From an uncultured Clostridia bacterium (GTDB lineage: Bacteria; Bacillota; Clostridia; Oscillospirales; Ruminococcaceae), in NCBI GenBank assembly GCA_947623585.1, contig CANQHA010000003.1, forward strand, positions 62,001-126,000: a stretch of DNA of 64,000 nucleotides, written 5' to 3'. The notes beneath the pieces were generated by a model. That model saw only the letters and a program-made list of their open reading frames with translations. It searched no databases and was not told the origin of the DNA. Shown here piece after piece: positions 50,446 to 60,154 of the stretch (position 1 is its first letter; each line of letters begins with the position of its first letter). The translations under genes were made by a program, and so were the position numbers.

Positions 50446-52524
50446 ATGACGGATTTAATTATTTTGGAGTCACCCTCAAAAATTCACACGGTTCAGCACA
50501 CGCTCGGCAAGGGATATAAGGTCGTGGCGTGCGTCGGCCATGTCAGAGACCTGCAAAAGTCCAAGCTGTCGGTCGATATCGAGCACGGCTTCACGCCGAC
50601 CTATGTGAACATCTCGGGAAAAGAGAAGATCATCGACGACATAAGAAAGCTGGCCGAAAAATCGGGGCACGTTTATTTCGCTACCGACCCCGACCGCGAG
50701 GGCGAAGCTATCTCGTGGCACCTTGCAACTATTTTGGGCTTCGATCTTAACGAGAAGAACCGCGTGACCTTCAACGAGATAACAAAAACGGGCGTCGAAG
50801 CCGGAATGGCGGCGCCGCGCTCGATAGACATGAATATAGTCAACGCTCAGCAGGCAAGAAGGATACTCGACCGCATAGTCGGCTACAAGCTGTCGCCTTT
50901 TCTCTGGAAAAAGGTGCGCAGGGGGCTTTCGGCGGGCAGAGTTCAGTCCGCCGCGGTGCGAATGATAGTCGATCGCGAGAACGAGATACGCTCATTCGTT
51001 CCGGTCGAGTATTGGAGCGTCGAGGCAAAGCTGAACGCCGCGGGCTCAAAAAAGGCATTCACCGCAAAGCTGACGACCGTTGACGGCAAAAAAGCCGACC
51101 TTAAAACAAAAGAGGAGACCGACGCCGTTCTTTCCCGCGTCGAGGGGGCCGAGTTCAAGGTCGCCTCGGTCAGAAAGGGAACGCGCCAGCGTTCTCCGGC
51201 CGCGCCTTTTTCGACCTCCACTCTTTTGCAGGACGCCGCGCAGCGCCTCGGCTGGCAGGCAAGAAGAACGATGAGCGTCGCCCAGGAGCTTTACGAGGGC
51301 GTAGACATCGAGGGCGTCGGCGCGATGGGTCTTATAACCTACATGAGGACCGATTCGCTGAGGATTTCCGACGAGGCAAAAGCCGCCGCAAAGAATTTCA
51401 TTGAAAACGCTTATGGGAGCAGCTATCTGCCCAAAGCGCCGAAAAACTACCGCGCCGGCGGCAATAACGTTCAGGACGCGCATGAGGCGATAAGACCTAC
51501 CATGCCCGACCTCACGCCCGACACCGCAAGGGCCTCGCTGACCTCCGACCAATATAAACTCTACAAGCTGATATGGTCGAGATTTTTGGCGAGCCAGATG
51601 GCCGACTGCGTGCTCGACACCACTGCGGCATCCATCGAGGCCAACGGCTGCGTTTTCAGAACCTCGGGCTTCTCTGTAAAGTTTGAGGGCTTTACAGTGC
51701 TTTACGAGGAGCAAAACGACGAGAGCGAAGAAAACAACGCGCTTCCGCCGCTTTCGGCAGGCGACATTTTAAAAGTCAGGTCTGTCGGAGGAATCCAGCA
51801 CTTCACTCAGCCTCCGGCAAGATACACCGAAGCCACGCTAATCAAGGCTTTCAAGGAATACGGCATAGCCCGCCCTTCGACCTACGCCTCGACGATAACG
51901 ACGATAATTTCCCGCTCATACGTCGAGCGCGAGGGACGTCAGCTCAAGCCGACCCCGCTCGGAGAGGTGACTACCGAGCTGATGAAAGAGCATTTCGAGG
52001 ATATAGTCGATTTGGGCTTTACCGCCGAAATGGAAAACGACCTCGATAAAATAGAGCTCGGCGAAAAAGACTGGGTAAGCGTTCTCGACGGCTTCTATAA
52101 AGGCTTCGAGAAGACGCTTAAGGCCGCCGAGGAGGACATGGAGGGCAAGCGGGTAAAGATCCCCGACGAAGCGACCGATATTATCTGTGAGAAGTGCGGC
52201 AAGCCGATGGTGATAAAAATCGGCAAGTTCGGAAAATTTCTCGCCTGCACCGGCTTCCCCGAGTGCAAAAACACAAGGCGCATCGTTTTGGAAACTCCCG
52301 GAAAATGCCCTATCTGCGGTAAAAAGATAATTCAGAAAAAGACCCGCACCTCGAAAAAATATTTCGGCTGCGAGGATAACCCGACCTGCAAATTCATGAC
52401 GTGGGACGTTCCGACCGCCGAGGTCTGCCCGAACTGCGGCTGCACGCTTTTCAACAAGGGCGGAGCTCACGGAAAGCTCGTCTGTCACAAAGAGGGCTGC
52501 GGCTATGAGAGGGACGTTAAGTGA
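50446..52524 (+). CDS. topA: DNA topoisomerase I
   Basis: A 692-residue type IA topoisomerase that relaxes negative supercoils. Toprim domain with catalytic Glu8 in ILESPSK and the DPDREGEAI acidic motif; the active-site tyrosine is Tyr299 in LITYMRTDS. The C terminus has three four-Cys zinc ribbons (CEKC ... CTGFPEC, CPIC ... CEDNPTC, CPNC ... CHKEGC). All parts expected for bacterial TopA are present. It overlaps trmFO by 4 bases (GTGA), suggesting translational coupling. Confidence 0.97.
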   Translation: MTDLIILESPSKIHTVQHTLGKGYKVVACVGHVRDLQKSKLSVDIEHGFTPTYVNISGKEKIIDDIRKLAEKSGHVYFATDPDREGEAISWHLATILGFDLNEKNRVTFNEITKTGVEAGMAAPRSIDMNIVNAQQARRILDRIVGYKLSPFLWKKVRRGLSAGRVQSAAVRMIVDRENEIRSFVPVEYWSVEAKLNAAGSKKAFTAKLTTVDGKKADLKTKEETDAVLSRVEGAEFKVASVRKGTRQRSPAAPFSTSTLLQDAAQRLGWQARRTMSVAQELYEGVDIEGVGAMGLITYMRTDSLRISDEAKAAAKNFIENAYGSSYLPKAPKNYRAGGNNVQDAHEAIRPTMPDLTPDTARASLTSDQYKLYKLIWSRFLASQMADCVLDTTAASIEANGCVFRTSGFSVKFEGFTVLYEEQNDESEENNALPPLSAGDILKVRSVGGIQHFTQPPARYTEATLIKAFKEYGIARPSTYASTITTIISRSYVEREGRQLKPTPLGEVTTELMKEHFEDIVDLGFTAEMENDLDKIELGEKDWVSVLDGFYKGFEKTLKAAEEDMEGKRVKIPDEATDIICEKCGKPMVIKIGKFGKFLACTGFPECKNTRRIVLETPGKCPICGKKIIQKKTRTSKKYFGCEDNPTCKFMTWDVPTAEVCPNCGCTLFNKGGAHGKLVCHKEGCGYERDVK

Positions 52525-53849
52525 ACGCCGTTAAGGTCGTCGGCGCGGGGCTTGCGGGCTGCGAGGCGGCTTGGCGGCTCGCCGAAAGCGGCATACCCGT
52601 CGAGCTTTACGAGATGAAGCCGAAAAAATACACTCCGGCGCACAAATATTCCGGCTTTTCCGAGCTTGTCTGCTCGAATTCTCTGAAAGCGGCAAGGATT
52701 GAATCCGCGGCGGGGCTTTTAAAAGAAGAAATGCGCAGGCTCGGCTCGCTTTCAATGCAGGCCGCCGAGGCTTCAAAGGTCCCTGCGGGCGGCGCTTTGG
52801 CCGTTAATCGGGCGGAATTTTCCGACTTTATAACCGAGAAGCTCCGCTCGCACAAGCTGATAAAAATAATAAACGAAGAGGTCGCGGATATCCCCGAGGG
52901 GTATGTTATCATCGCTACCGGCCCGCTGACCTCGGACGCGCTTTCAAAAAGCATAAACAGGCTCGTCGGCTCGGATTATCTATATTTTCACGACGCCGCC
53001 GCGCCGATAGTTATCGCCGAGAGCCTTGACAAAGACGTTGTTTTTTCGGCTTCGAGATATGAAAGGGGCGGGGAGGACTACCTCAACTGCCCGATGCAAA
53101 AAGAGGAATACCTCGCGTTTTACAACGCGCTGATAAACGCCGAGACCGCGCCGCTCCACGATTTTGACGAGGCGGGAAATTACAAGGTCTACGAGGGCTG
53201 TATGCCGATAGAGGCGCTTGCCAAGCGGGGAGAGGACGCTATGCGCTTCGGGCCGTTAAAGCCGGTCGGGCTTATCGACCCCCGCACGCAAAAGCGTCCC
53301 TACGCCGTCGTTCAGCTAAGGCTTGAAAACACTTCGGGAACGCTTTACAACATCGTCGGCTTTCAGACAAATTTAAAATTCGGCGAGCAAAAGCGGGTGT
53401 TCTCAATGATACCCGGGCTTGAAAACGCCGAATTCGCCCGATATGGGGTCATGCACAGAAACACCTATCTCAACTCGCCCGAGATACTTGATCGGCATTT
53501 CTGCCTGAAAAAAGACCCGAGGATATATTTTGCTGGGCAGATAACCGGCGTCGAGGGCTATATCGAATCGGCGGCAAGCGGCATTTACGCCGCGCTGAGC
53601 CTTTCGCGCAGATTAAAAGGGCTGCCCGAGATAACGCTTCCCAAGGAGACGATGCTCGGAGCGCTCGCGGCATATGTCGAGGAAGGCTCGAAATCAAGTT
53701 TTCAGCCCATGGGGTCAAACATGGGCATTCTGCCCGAGCTTTCTGAAAAAATAAGAGGCAAGCAGGAAAAATATTCGGCGCTCTCAAAAAGATCGCTCGA
53801 AAAGCTCGAGGACGTTTTAGGAGGAAAATACTATGAGGATAATCGTTGA
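52521..53849 (+). CDS. trmFO: Folate-dependent tRNA (uracil-54-C5)-methyltransferase
   Basis: A 442-residue flavoenzyme that makes ribothymidine-54 in tRNA using methylene-THF. The FAD-binding VVGAGLAGCEAAWRL dinucleotide fold is at residues 5-19, followed by YEMKPKKYTPAHK and FSELVCSNSLKA with a catalytic Cys, and YEGCMPIEALAKRGEDAMRFGPLKPVGL with the second active-site Cys. The late segment FAGQITGVEGYIESAASG is also family-typical. Start GTG 52521 overlaps the topA stop. It overlaps plsX by 17 bases. Confidence 0.97.
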   Translation: MNAVKVVGAGLAGCEAAWRLAESGIPVELYEMKPKKYTPAHKYSGFSELVCSNSLKAARIESAAGLLKEEMRRLGSLSMQAAEASKVPAGGALAVNRAEFSDFITEKLRSHKLIKIINEEVADIPEGYVIIATGPLTSDALSKSINRLVGSDYLYFHDAAAPIVIAESLDKDVVFSASRYERGGEDYLNCPMQKEEYLAFYNALINAETAPLHDFDEAGNYKVYEGCMPIEALAKRGEDAMRFGPLKPVGLIDPRTQKRPYAVVQLRLENTSGTLYNIVGFQTNLKFGEQKRVFSMIPGLENAEFARYGVMHRNTYLNSPEILDRHFCLKKDPRIYFAGQITGVEGYIESAASGIYAALSLSRRLKGLPEITLPKETMLGALAAYVEEGSKSSFQPMGSNMGILPELSEKIRGKQEKYSALSKRSLEKLEDVLGGKYYEDNR

Positions 53850-54846
53850 CGGCTTCGGGGGAGACAATGCCCCGCTTGAAGTTTTAAAGGGCTGCGTTCA
53901 GGCAAAAGGCGGTCTCGGCGTTGATATAACCGTGGTCGGAGACGTTGAGAAGATACGCTCCTGCGCCGCCGAGAACGGAATAGACATTTCAGGTCTCGAT
54001 CTCAAAAACGCCGACGGCGTTATGGAGGTCTGCTATGAGCCGAACAAAATTTTAAAGGAATACTCCGAGACATCAATGGCGGTCGGGCTTAAAATGCTCG
54101 CAAACAGCGAGGGCGACGCGTTTTTGTCCGCCGGCTCGACTGGCGCGCTCGTCGTCGGGGCGACGTTTATCGTCAAAAGGATCAAGGGCATAAAGCGCCT
54201 CGCGCTGGCGACAGTTTTGCCGACGCTCAAGGGCAATACGCTTTTGCTGGACTGCGGCGCAAACGCCGACTGCCGACCCGAGATGCTTGCGCAGTTCGGA
54301 GTCATGGGCTCGGCTTATATGAGCCGCTTCATGAGCATAGACAAGCCCAAGGTCGCGCTCGCAAACATCGGCGCCGAGCCCTCAAAGGGCCGCGATCTCG
54401 AGCTTGAAAGCTATAAGCTGCTGAGCGAAGCCCCGATAAACTTTGTCGGAAACACCGAGGGCCGCGATATCCCTCTCGGGGCGGCAGACGTTGTCGTCGC
54501 CGACGGCTTCACCGGAAATCTCATCTTAAAAACCGTCGAGGGCATGGGAAAATTCTTCTCGCAAAGCCTAAAGGATATGTTCTCGGGCGGAATCGACTCA
54601 AAGCTGGGCGCGCTGCTCCTGCTCAAAAAGATAAACGGCTTCAAAAAGAAAATGGATTATACCGAGCACGGCGGGGCGCCGCTTCTTGGGGCGCAGAAGC
54701 CGGTCATCAAGGCTCACGGCTCGTCTAACGCAAAGGCGTTTTACAATGCCGTCCGTCAGGCAAAGATATGCGTCGAGAGCGATCTGGTCGGAGGGATAAC
54801 CTCTGGACTTGAAAAGCTGAAAGCTCAGGAAGAAGAAAACGTGTAA
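53833..54846 (+). CDS. plsX: Phosphate acyltransferase PlsX
   Basis: A 337-residue enzyme that makes acyl-phosphate from acyl-ACP, the first step of phospholipid synthesis in most bacteria. Family stretches: DGFGGDNAP at residues 5-13, SAGSTGALV, LLDCGANADCRPEML, NIGAEPSKG, FVGNTEGRDIPLGAADVVVADGFTGNLILK and HGSSNAKAF. GGAGG precedes the ATG inside trmFO. In many Firmicutes acpP stands between plsX and rnc; here only 34 bases separate the two, containing a small TGTAAAG/CTTTACA hairpin, so acpP is elsewhere. Confidence 0.96.
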   Translation: MRIIVDGFGGDNAPLEVLKGCVQAKGGLGVDITVVGDVEKIRSCAAENGIDISGLDLKNADGVMEVCYEPNKILKEYSETSMAVGLKMLANSEGDAFLSAGSTGALVVGATFIVKRIKGIKRLALATVLPTLKGNTLLLDCGANADCRPEMLAQFGVMGSAYMSRFMSIDKPKVALANIGAEPSKGRDLELESYKLLSEAPINFVGNTEGRDIPLGAADVVVADGFTGNLILKTVEGMGKFFSQSLKDMFSGGIDSKLGALLLLKKINGFKKKMDYTEHGGAPLLGAQKPVIKAHGSSNAKAFYNAVRQAKICVESDLVGGITSGLEKLKAQEEENV

Positions 54847-54880
54847 AGATATTTGCCTTTACATATAAAGGAGGCAGGAA

Positions 54881-55573
54881 ATGGACAGGCTCGAAGAATT
54901 TGAGAAGATAATAGGCTATAAATTCAACGACAGGCAGCTTCTTTTCGAGGCTTTGTCGCACTCGTCGTTCGCCAATGAGTCAAAGCATCGCTACCGCTCG
55001 AACGAAAGGCTCGAATTCCTCGGAGATTCGGTGCTTTCGATAGTCGTGTCGGATTACATTTTCAAGCACTGCCGCGACATTCCCGAGGGCGAGCTGACAA
55101 AGACCCGGGCCACTCTCGTCTGCGAGAAGGCGCTTTACACTTTCGGCGAGAGGATAGACCTCGGCTCGTTCATAATGCTCGGTAAAGGCGAAGAGCTTGC
55201 CGGGGGACGCGAGCGCCCCTCGATAATCGCCGACGCTTTCGAGGCCGTCATCGCGGCGATTTATCTCGACGGCGGCATGGAGCCGGTCAGAAAGCACATA
55301 CTCAGATTTCTGCCCGAGGATATTCAGGGCGCCGTCGCCGACGCTTACGACGACTATAAGACCATTTTGCAGGAGATTGTTCAGAAAAACCCCGAGGAGC
55401 ACGTCGAATACCGCATCGCTGGCGAATCGGGACCCGATCACAACAAATCCTTCACGGTTCAGGTCATGTTAAATTCAAACGTCATCGGCGAGGGCACAGC
55501 TCACAGCAAAAAGTCGGCCGAGCAGCAGGCCGCGCATGAAGCCCTGAGGCTTATGGGCTGGGAGAAAAAATGA
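54881..55573 (+). CDS. rnc: Ribonuclease III
   Basis: A 230-residue double-strand-specific endonuclease used in rRNA and mRNA processing. The signature NERLEFLGDSVLS (residues 41-53) holds the catalytic acidic residues, with Asp and Glu completed by ADAFEAVIAAIYLDGG near 115-130. A C-terminal dsRNA-binding domain (about 155-228) ends with AHSKKSAEQQAAHEAL. AAAGGAGG precedes the ATG. It overlaps the radical SAM gene by 4 bases. Confidence 0.97.
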   Translation: MDRLEEFEKIIGYKFNDRQLLFEALSHSSFANESKHRYRSNERLEFLGDSVLSIVVSDYIFKHCRDIPEGELTKTRATLVCEKALYTFGERIDLGSFIMLGKGEELAGGRERPSIIADAFEAVIAAIYLDGGMEPVRKHILRFLPEDIQGAVADAYDDYKTILQEIVQKNPEEHVEYRIAGESGPDHNKSFTVQVMLNSNVIGEGTAHSKKSAEQQAAHEALRLMGWEKK

Positions 55574-56559
55574 GCGCACGGGCCTCGGTATCTATTTTCG
55601 TGCCGCATATCGGCTGCCCTCACAGGTGCAGCTTCTGCGACCAAAACGCCATAACCGGAAAGAGCGCAATTCCTCGCGCTGACGACGTTAAAGCCGCCTG
55701 CGAGCGAGCGCTCGAGTGCGGAGCCGACCCCTCGGAAACCGAGATAGCTTTTTTCGGCGGCAGCTTCACCGCCGTTCCGAAAAGCTATATGAACGAGCTT
55801 CTTTCGGCGGCAAAGCCCTATCTCGACAGGGGTTTTCGCGGCATAAGGCTTTCGACCCGCCCCGACGCCATAGATCTCGAGATCTTGGATATTCTCAAAA
55901 ACAGCGGGGTCACGTCGATAGAGCTCGGCGCGCAGTCGATGTCGAATGAGGTGCTCGAGCTTAACGGGCGGGGGCATACTGCCGAGGACGTTGAACGCGC
56001 CTCCGAGCTTATAAAAAGCCGCGGCTTCACCCTCGGACTTCAGATGATGGTCGGGCTTTACGGCTCGACGCCCGAGCTTGACATCTACACCGCAAAAAGG
56101 CTCATATCGCTCAAACCCGAGGAAGCGCGTATATATCCGACGGTGATTCTCAAAAACACCGTTTTGGGCAGCCTTTTCGAGCGCGGAGAATATTCGCCCT
56201 ATCAAATGGAGGAAGCGGTCTCGCTTTGCGCCGACCTTCTTACGATGTTTGAAAGCGCGGGCGTTTCGGTGATAAAGCTGGGGCTTCATTCCTCCCGAGA
56301 GGTCGAGCGAGATATGCTCGGCGGCCTGTATCACCCCGCGTTCCGCGAACTCTGCGAAAGCCTTATTTACCGCAGAAAAATGGAATCGCTCATCGGCGGG
56401 GAAAATCGCGTGAGCTTCAAGGTGCCGGCAAAGAGCCTTTCAAAGGCGCTCGGCCAGAAAAGATCGAACATAGAATATTTTCGCTCAAAGGGCGTCGAGG
56501 TCAAGGTGATTCCTGACGCTTCCGTGAGCGTTGACATCATTAAAACGGAGGATAATTAA
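55570..56559 (+). CDS. Elp3-like radical SAM protein
   Basis: A 329-residue radical SAM enzyme with a Cx3Cx2C-type cluster site CPHRCSFC (about residues 16-23, preceded by FVPHIG), then EIAFFGGSFTAVP and RLSTRPDAID and ELGAQSMSNEVL, the order seen in the Elp3/HemN-like group. It lacks the C-terminal acetyltransferase of true Elp3, so tRNA wobble acetylation cannot be assumed. Homologues commonly sit between rnc and smc in Clostridia. The substrate is unknown. It overlaps rnc by 4 bases and its stop touches the smc start. Confidence 0.88.
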   Translation: MSARASVSIFVPHIGCPHRCSFCDQNAITGKSAIPRADDVKAACERALECGADPSETEIAFFGGSFTAVPKSYMNELLSAAKPYLDRGFRGIRLSTRPDAIDLEILDILKNSGVTSIELGAQSMSNEVLELNGRGHTAEDVERASELIKSRGFTLGLQMMVGLYGSTPELDIYTAKRLISLKPEEARIYPTVILKNTVLGSLFERGEYSPYQMEEAVSLCADLLTMFESAGVSVIKLGLHSSREVERDMLGGLYHPAFRELCESLIYRRKMESLIGGENRVSFKVPAKSLSKALGQKRSNIEYFRSKGVEVKVIPDASVSVDIIKTEDN

Positions 56560-59500
56560 GTGTATCTGAAATCGCTTGAACTTCACGGCTTCAAGTCCTT
56601 TCCCGACAAGGTGACCCTTGAATTCGGCAAAGGGCTGACGGCCGTTGTCGGTCCGAACGGCAGCGGAAAATCCAACATCGGCGACGCGGTGCGCTGGGTT
56701 TTGGGCGAGCAGTCCTCAAAAACGCTTCGCGGCGGAAAAATGGAGGACGTTATCTTCGGCGGAACTCAGCAGCGAAAGGCCGTAGGTTTTGCCTCGGTAA
56801 CGCTTAACATCGTGAACGACGACCGAACGCTCAGCGTCGATTCGGACGCCGTCAGCGTTACGAGAAAGCTGTATCGCAACGGCGACAGCGAATATTTGAT
56901 AAACGGCGAGCCGGTGCGCCTGCGCGACGTCGTCGAGCTTTTCATGGATACCGGTCTCGGGCGGGACGGTTATTCGATAATCGGTCAGGGCCGAGTCGCC
57001 GACATCGTCGGAAGCAAGTCGGCCGAGCGCCGCGAGATTTTTGAAGAAGCCGCGGGAATATCCAAATTCCGCTATAAAAAGGCCGAGTCGGAAAGGCGGC
57101 TTGCAAGCGCCGAGGAGAACATTTTAAGGCTGAAAGACATTCTCTCCGAGCTTGAGGGCAGGGTAGAACCTCTCAGAATACAGTCCGAGAAGGCTAAAAA
57201 ATATCTCGTTCTTGCCGAATCGAGAAAATCGCTTGAAATAGCCGTCTGGACCCGCCGCCTCAACGAGCTGAAAGACGGCATCGACGAGCTTGAAGACAAG
57301 CTGCTCGCCGAAAACGCCGAATACGAGCACCTCGGAAACGAGATAAACAAGTGCGACGAGGACATCTCCGAGCTTTCCTTAAAGCGCCAGCAATGCACCG
57401 CCGTCGCCGAGGAATACCGCGCAAGGATATCCGAGCTTGAGGCCGACGCCGCAAGCGCCGCCGCCGATATCGCGGTCTTTAACAACAATATTTTGCACTA
57501 TAACGAGCTTATCGCCGAGAACGAGGCCCGCAAGGCCGAGCTTTCCATGGGAGATATCGAGCTTCGCGAGAAGACCGAGGAAAAAAGGCTCGGCATTGAA
57601 AAAACCGAGGCCCGCCGCAAAGAGATCGAAGCCGAAATTTCGGCGCTTGAAGCCGAGCTTTCCGAGCTCAGCGCTCAGGCCGACCGCTTCGAGCAGTCTT
57701 TAAGCGACCGAAACGAGCGTCTCGGCAAGCTGTATATCCGAAAATCCGAGCTGAATTTCTCGGCAGCGAACGCAGATCTTACAAAAGCCGAGCTTGAAAA
57801 ATCGGTCGAGAACGACCGCGCCTCCGCCGAGCAGGGAAAGGCCGAAGTCGCCGCCGCCGAAAAGGAGCTCGGGCAGATAGAAAAAGACATCTTAGAGGCC
57901 GAGAACGCGATAAAAGAGCACACAAACCGCCTAAACGGCTTTCAGATGCTTTTCGGAAAAAAAGACGCGCAGCTCAAAGAGCTCAACGCCGCTTATTCCG
58001 AGGCTGAGCTCAACATAAGAAACCTCACCCAGCGCAGGCAGATGCTCATCGACCTTGAAAACTCGATGGAGGGCTTTGCCGGAAGCGTCCGCCAGATAGT
58101 CAAGGCGGGCAGAAGCGGCCAGCTTCGCGGGGTAAGAGGCACCGTCGCGCAGCTTATTTCCGTCGAGCAAAAATACAGCCTCGCCATCGAGACCGCGCTC
58201 GGCGGCGCGCTTCAGAACATCATCGTTGACAGCGAGGATACCGCAAAGCGCGGCATAAGAATACTCAAAGAGACCAACGGCGGCCGCGCCACGTTTTTGC
58301 CGATAACCTCGGTCAGCGGAAATCTTCTTTCCGAGAAAAATCTCGATATGCAGGAGGGCTACATCGCGCTTGCGAGCGAGCTTGTTTCCTGCGACGACGA
58401 ATACTCGGGGATAGTCCGCTCGCTTTTGGGGCGCGTAGTTATCGCCGAGGACATCGACCTTGCGACCTCTATCGCGAAAAAATACGGCTACAAATTCAGA
58501 ATCATCACGCTCGACGGTCAGGTCATCAACGCCGGCGGCTCCTTCACCGGGGGAAGCTCGCAGCGCTCGAGCGGAGTGCTTTCACGAAAAAACGAGATAG
58601 CCTCGATAAGCCAAAAGCTCGAAAAGCTGAGCTCAGAGCACGAGAGCGCAAAGCAGCGGCTTTCGGCGCTTTCCGCCGAGGTCGAAAAGCTCGGCTATGA
58701 CGTTGACGGCGAAAAGGATATGATATCCCGCGAGGAGACCGAAAAGGTCAGGCTCGAGACCGAGCGCAGGCGCGTCGAGCAGCTCACCGAGCAGTATAAG
58801 CTGCGAATAGACGAGCTTGAAAAAGCCGTTCGAGACGGCGAGGAGAAGATCTCCGCCGCGATAAAGACAAAAGAGACGAGCGCCGCTGAGCTTAAAAAGT
58901 GCGAGGCCGATATTTCCGAGCTTGAATCGCTCGCGGCCCTCGATCAGGAAAAAAGCGGCGAGGCAAAGGGCGTTCGAGAGGAGATATCCGAGAAGATATC
59001 CGGCCGCCGGCTCGAGCTCGTCGAGCTTGCAAAGGATATACAGTCCGCCGAGGAAGCTGTTTTGCAGCTCGGTCAGCGGATCGAGAACTCCGCCGCCGAG
59101 GCGAAGCGGTATGACGACCGGACCGCCGAGCTGAAAGAGGCCATCGAAAAGGAAAAAGCATCCCTTAAAGACAGAAAGCGCGAGGCCGAGGAATCCAAAA
59201 AGACCGCCGAAGCCCTCGAAGCGAAGATAAAAGAGGAGCTTGAGCGCGGCATGGAGTTTGAGCGCCGTTCTCAGTTGATAAGAACGCTCCAGCGCTCGAA
59301 GTCAGACGAAAAAGAGACCGTCTCGGCCGAGATATCGAGAATAAGCGAGCGCAGAGACAATCTTTTGAAAGAACGCGACGGAATGATAACCCAGCTTTGG
59401 GAGTCTTATTCTCTGACGGTCGCCGAAGCCGCCGAGCAGGCTGAGGAAATCGACGATATCGCCGACGCGGGAAAGCGCCTCGGCGAGATAAAGAACAAAA

Positions 59501-60132
59501 TCCGAGCGCTCGGCTCGGTGAACACCGAGGCTATCGACGAATACGAAGAGGTCAGAACGCGATACGAATTCCTCTCGGGGCAGCTTTCCGACGTTTTGCA
59601 GTCAAAGGACGAGCTTGAAAAGCTGATAGCGAGCCTGACGAAGAGTATGCGCGAGATATTCACCGACAGCTTCAGCAAGATAAACGAGAACTTCAAGACC
59701 ACCTTTGTCGAGCTTTTCGGCGGAGGAAGAGCCGAGCTTACGCTCACCGACCCCGAAAACGTTTTGGAATCGGGCATCGAGATAAACGTCGCGCCTCCCG
59801 GAAAGGTCATCAAAAACCTTTCGCTGCTTTCGGGAGGAGAGCAGGCATTCGTCGCAATAGCGATATATTTCGCGATACTCAAACTGCGCCCGTCGCCGTT
59901 TTGTATTCTTGACGAAATAGAAGCGGCGCTCGACGATGTGAACGTAACGAGATATGCGCAGTATCTTCGCAAATTCACCGATACCACGCAGTTCATTCTT
60001 ATAACCCACCGCCGCGGAACGATGGAGGAGGCCGATATCCTTTACGGCGTGACGATGCAGGAAAAGGGCGTTTCAAAGCTGCTGAGAATGGATATTTCCG
60101 AGGTTTCCCGTGAAATGAGCGAGCAGAGCTGA
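56560..60132 (+). CDS. smc: Chromosome segregation protein SMC
   Basis: A 1190-residue condensin ATPase. Walker A GPNGSGKSN is at residues 31-39, a first coiled coil runs from about 165 to 490, the hinge from about 500 to 665 (RGVRGTVAQLISVEQKYSLAIETALGGALQN), a second coiled coil to about 1020, and the C-terminal head has the signature LSLLSGGEQAFVAIA and Walker B PFCILDEIEAALDD. It forms rings with ScpA and ScpB that organise the chromosome; those partners are not in this window. Start GTG 56560 directly follows the previous stop; GGAGG lies about 10 bases upstream. Confidence 0.98.
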   Translation: MYLKSLELHGFKSFPDKVTLEFGKGLTAVVGPNGSGKSNIGDAVRWVLGEQSSKTLRGGKMEDVIFGGTQQRKAVGFASVTLNIVNDDRTLSVDSDAVSVTRKLYRNGDSEYLINGEPVRLRDVVELFMDTGLGRDGYSIIGQGRVADIVGSKSAERREIFEEAAGISKFRYKKAESERRLASAEENILRLKDILSELEGRVEPLRIQSEKAKKYLVLAESRKSLEIAVWTRRLNELKDGIDELEDKLLAENAEYEHLGNEINKCDEDISELSLKRQQCTAVAEEYRARISELEADAASAAADIAVFNNNILHYNELIAENEARKAELSMGDIELREKTEEKRLGIEKTEARRKEIEAEISALEAELSELSAQADRFEQSLSDRNERLGKLYIRKSELNFSAANADLTKAELEKSVENDRASAEQGKAEVAAAEKELGQIEKDILEAENAIKEHTNRLNGFQMLFGKKDAQLKELNAAYSEAELNIRNLTQRRQMLIDLENSMEGFAGSVRQIVKAGRSGQLRGVRGTVAQLISVEQKYSLAIETALGGALQNIIVDSEDTAKRGIRILKETNGGRATFLPITSVSGNLLSEKNLDMQEGYIALASELVSCDDEYSGIVRSLLGRVVIAEDIDLATSIAKKYGYKFRIITLDGQVINAGGSFTGGSSQRSSGVLSRKNEIASISQKLEKLSSEHESAKQRLSALSAEVEKLGYDVDGEKDMISREETEKVRLETERRRVEQLTEQYKLRIDELEKAVRDGEEKISAAIKTKETSAAELKKCEADISELESLAALDQEKSGEAKGVREEISEKISGRRLELVELAKDIQSAEEAVLQLGQRIENSAAEAKRYDDRTAELKEAIEKEKASLKDRKREAEESKKTAEALEAKIKEELERGMEFERRSQLIRTLQRSKSDEKETVSAEISRISERRDNLLKERDGMITQLWESYSLTVAEAAEQAEEIDDIADAGKRLGEIKNKIRALGSVNTEAIDEYEEVRTRYEFLSGQLSDVLQSKDELEKLIASLTKSMREIFTDSFSKINENFKTTFVELFGGGRAELTLTDPENVLESGIEINVAPPGKVIKNLSLLSGGEQAFVAIAIYFAILKLRPSPFCILDEIEAALDDVNVTRYAQYLRKFTDTTQFILITHRRGTMEEADILYGVTMQEKGVSKLLRMDISEVSREMSEQS

Positions 60133-60154
60133 AAAAATTTTTAAGGAGAGAAAA

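Noticed and set aside
54842-54863. RNase III autoregulation hairpin before rnc
   Set aside because: The TGTAAAG/CTTTACA stem is only 7 bp, too short to be a convincing RNase III substrate.
55501-56334. Open frame of 277 codons opposite the radical SAM gene
   Set aside because: The plus-strand gene has an intact cluster motif and fits the overlapping operon; the antisense frame has no support.
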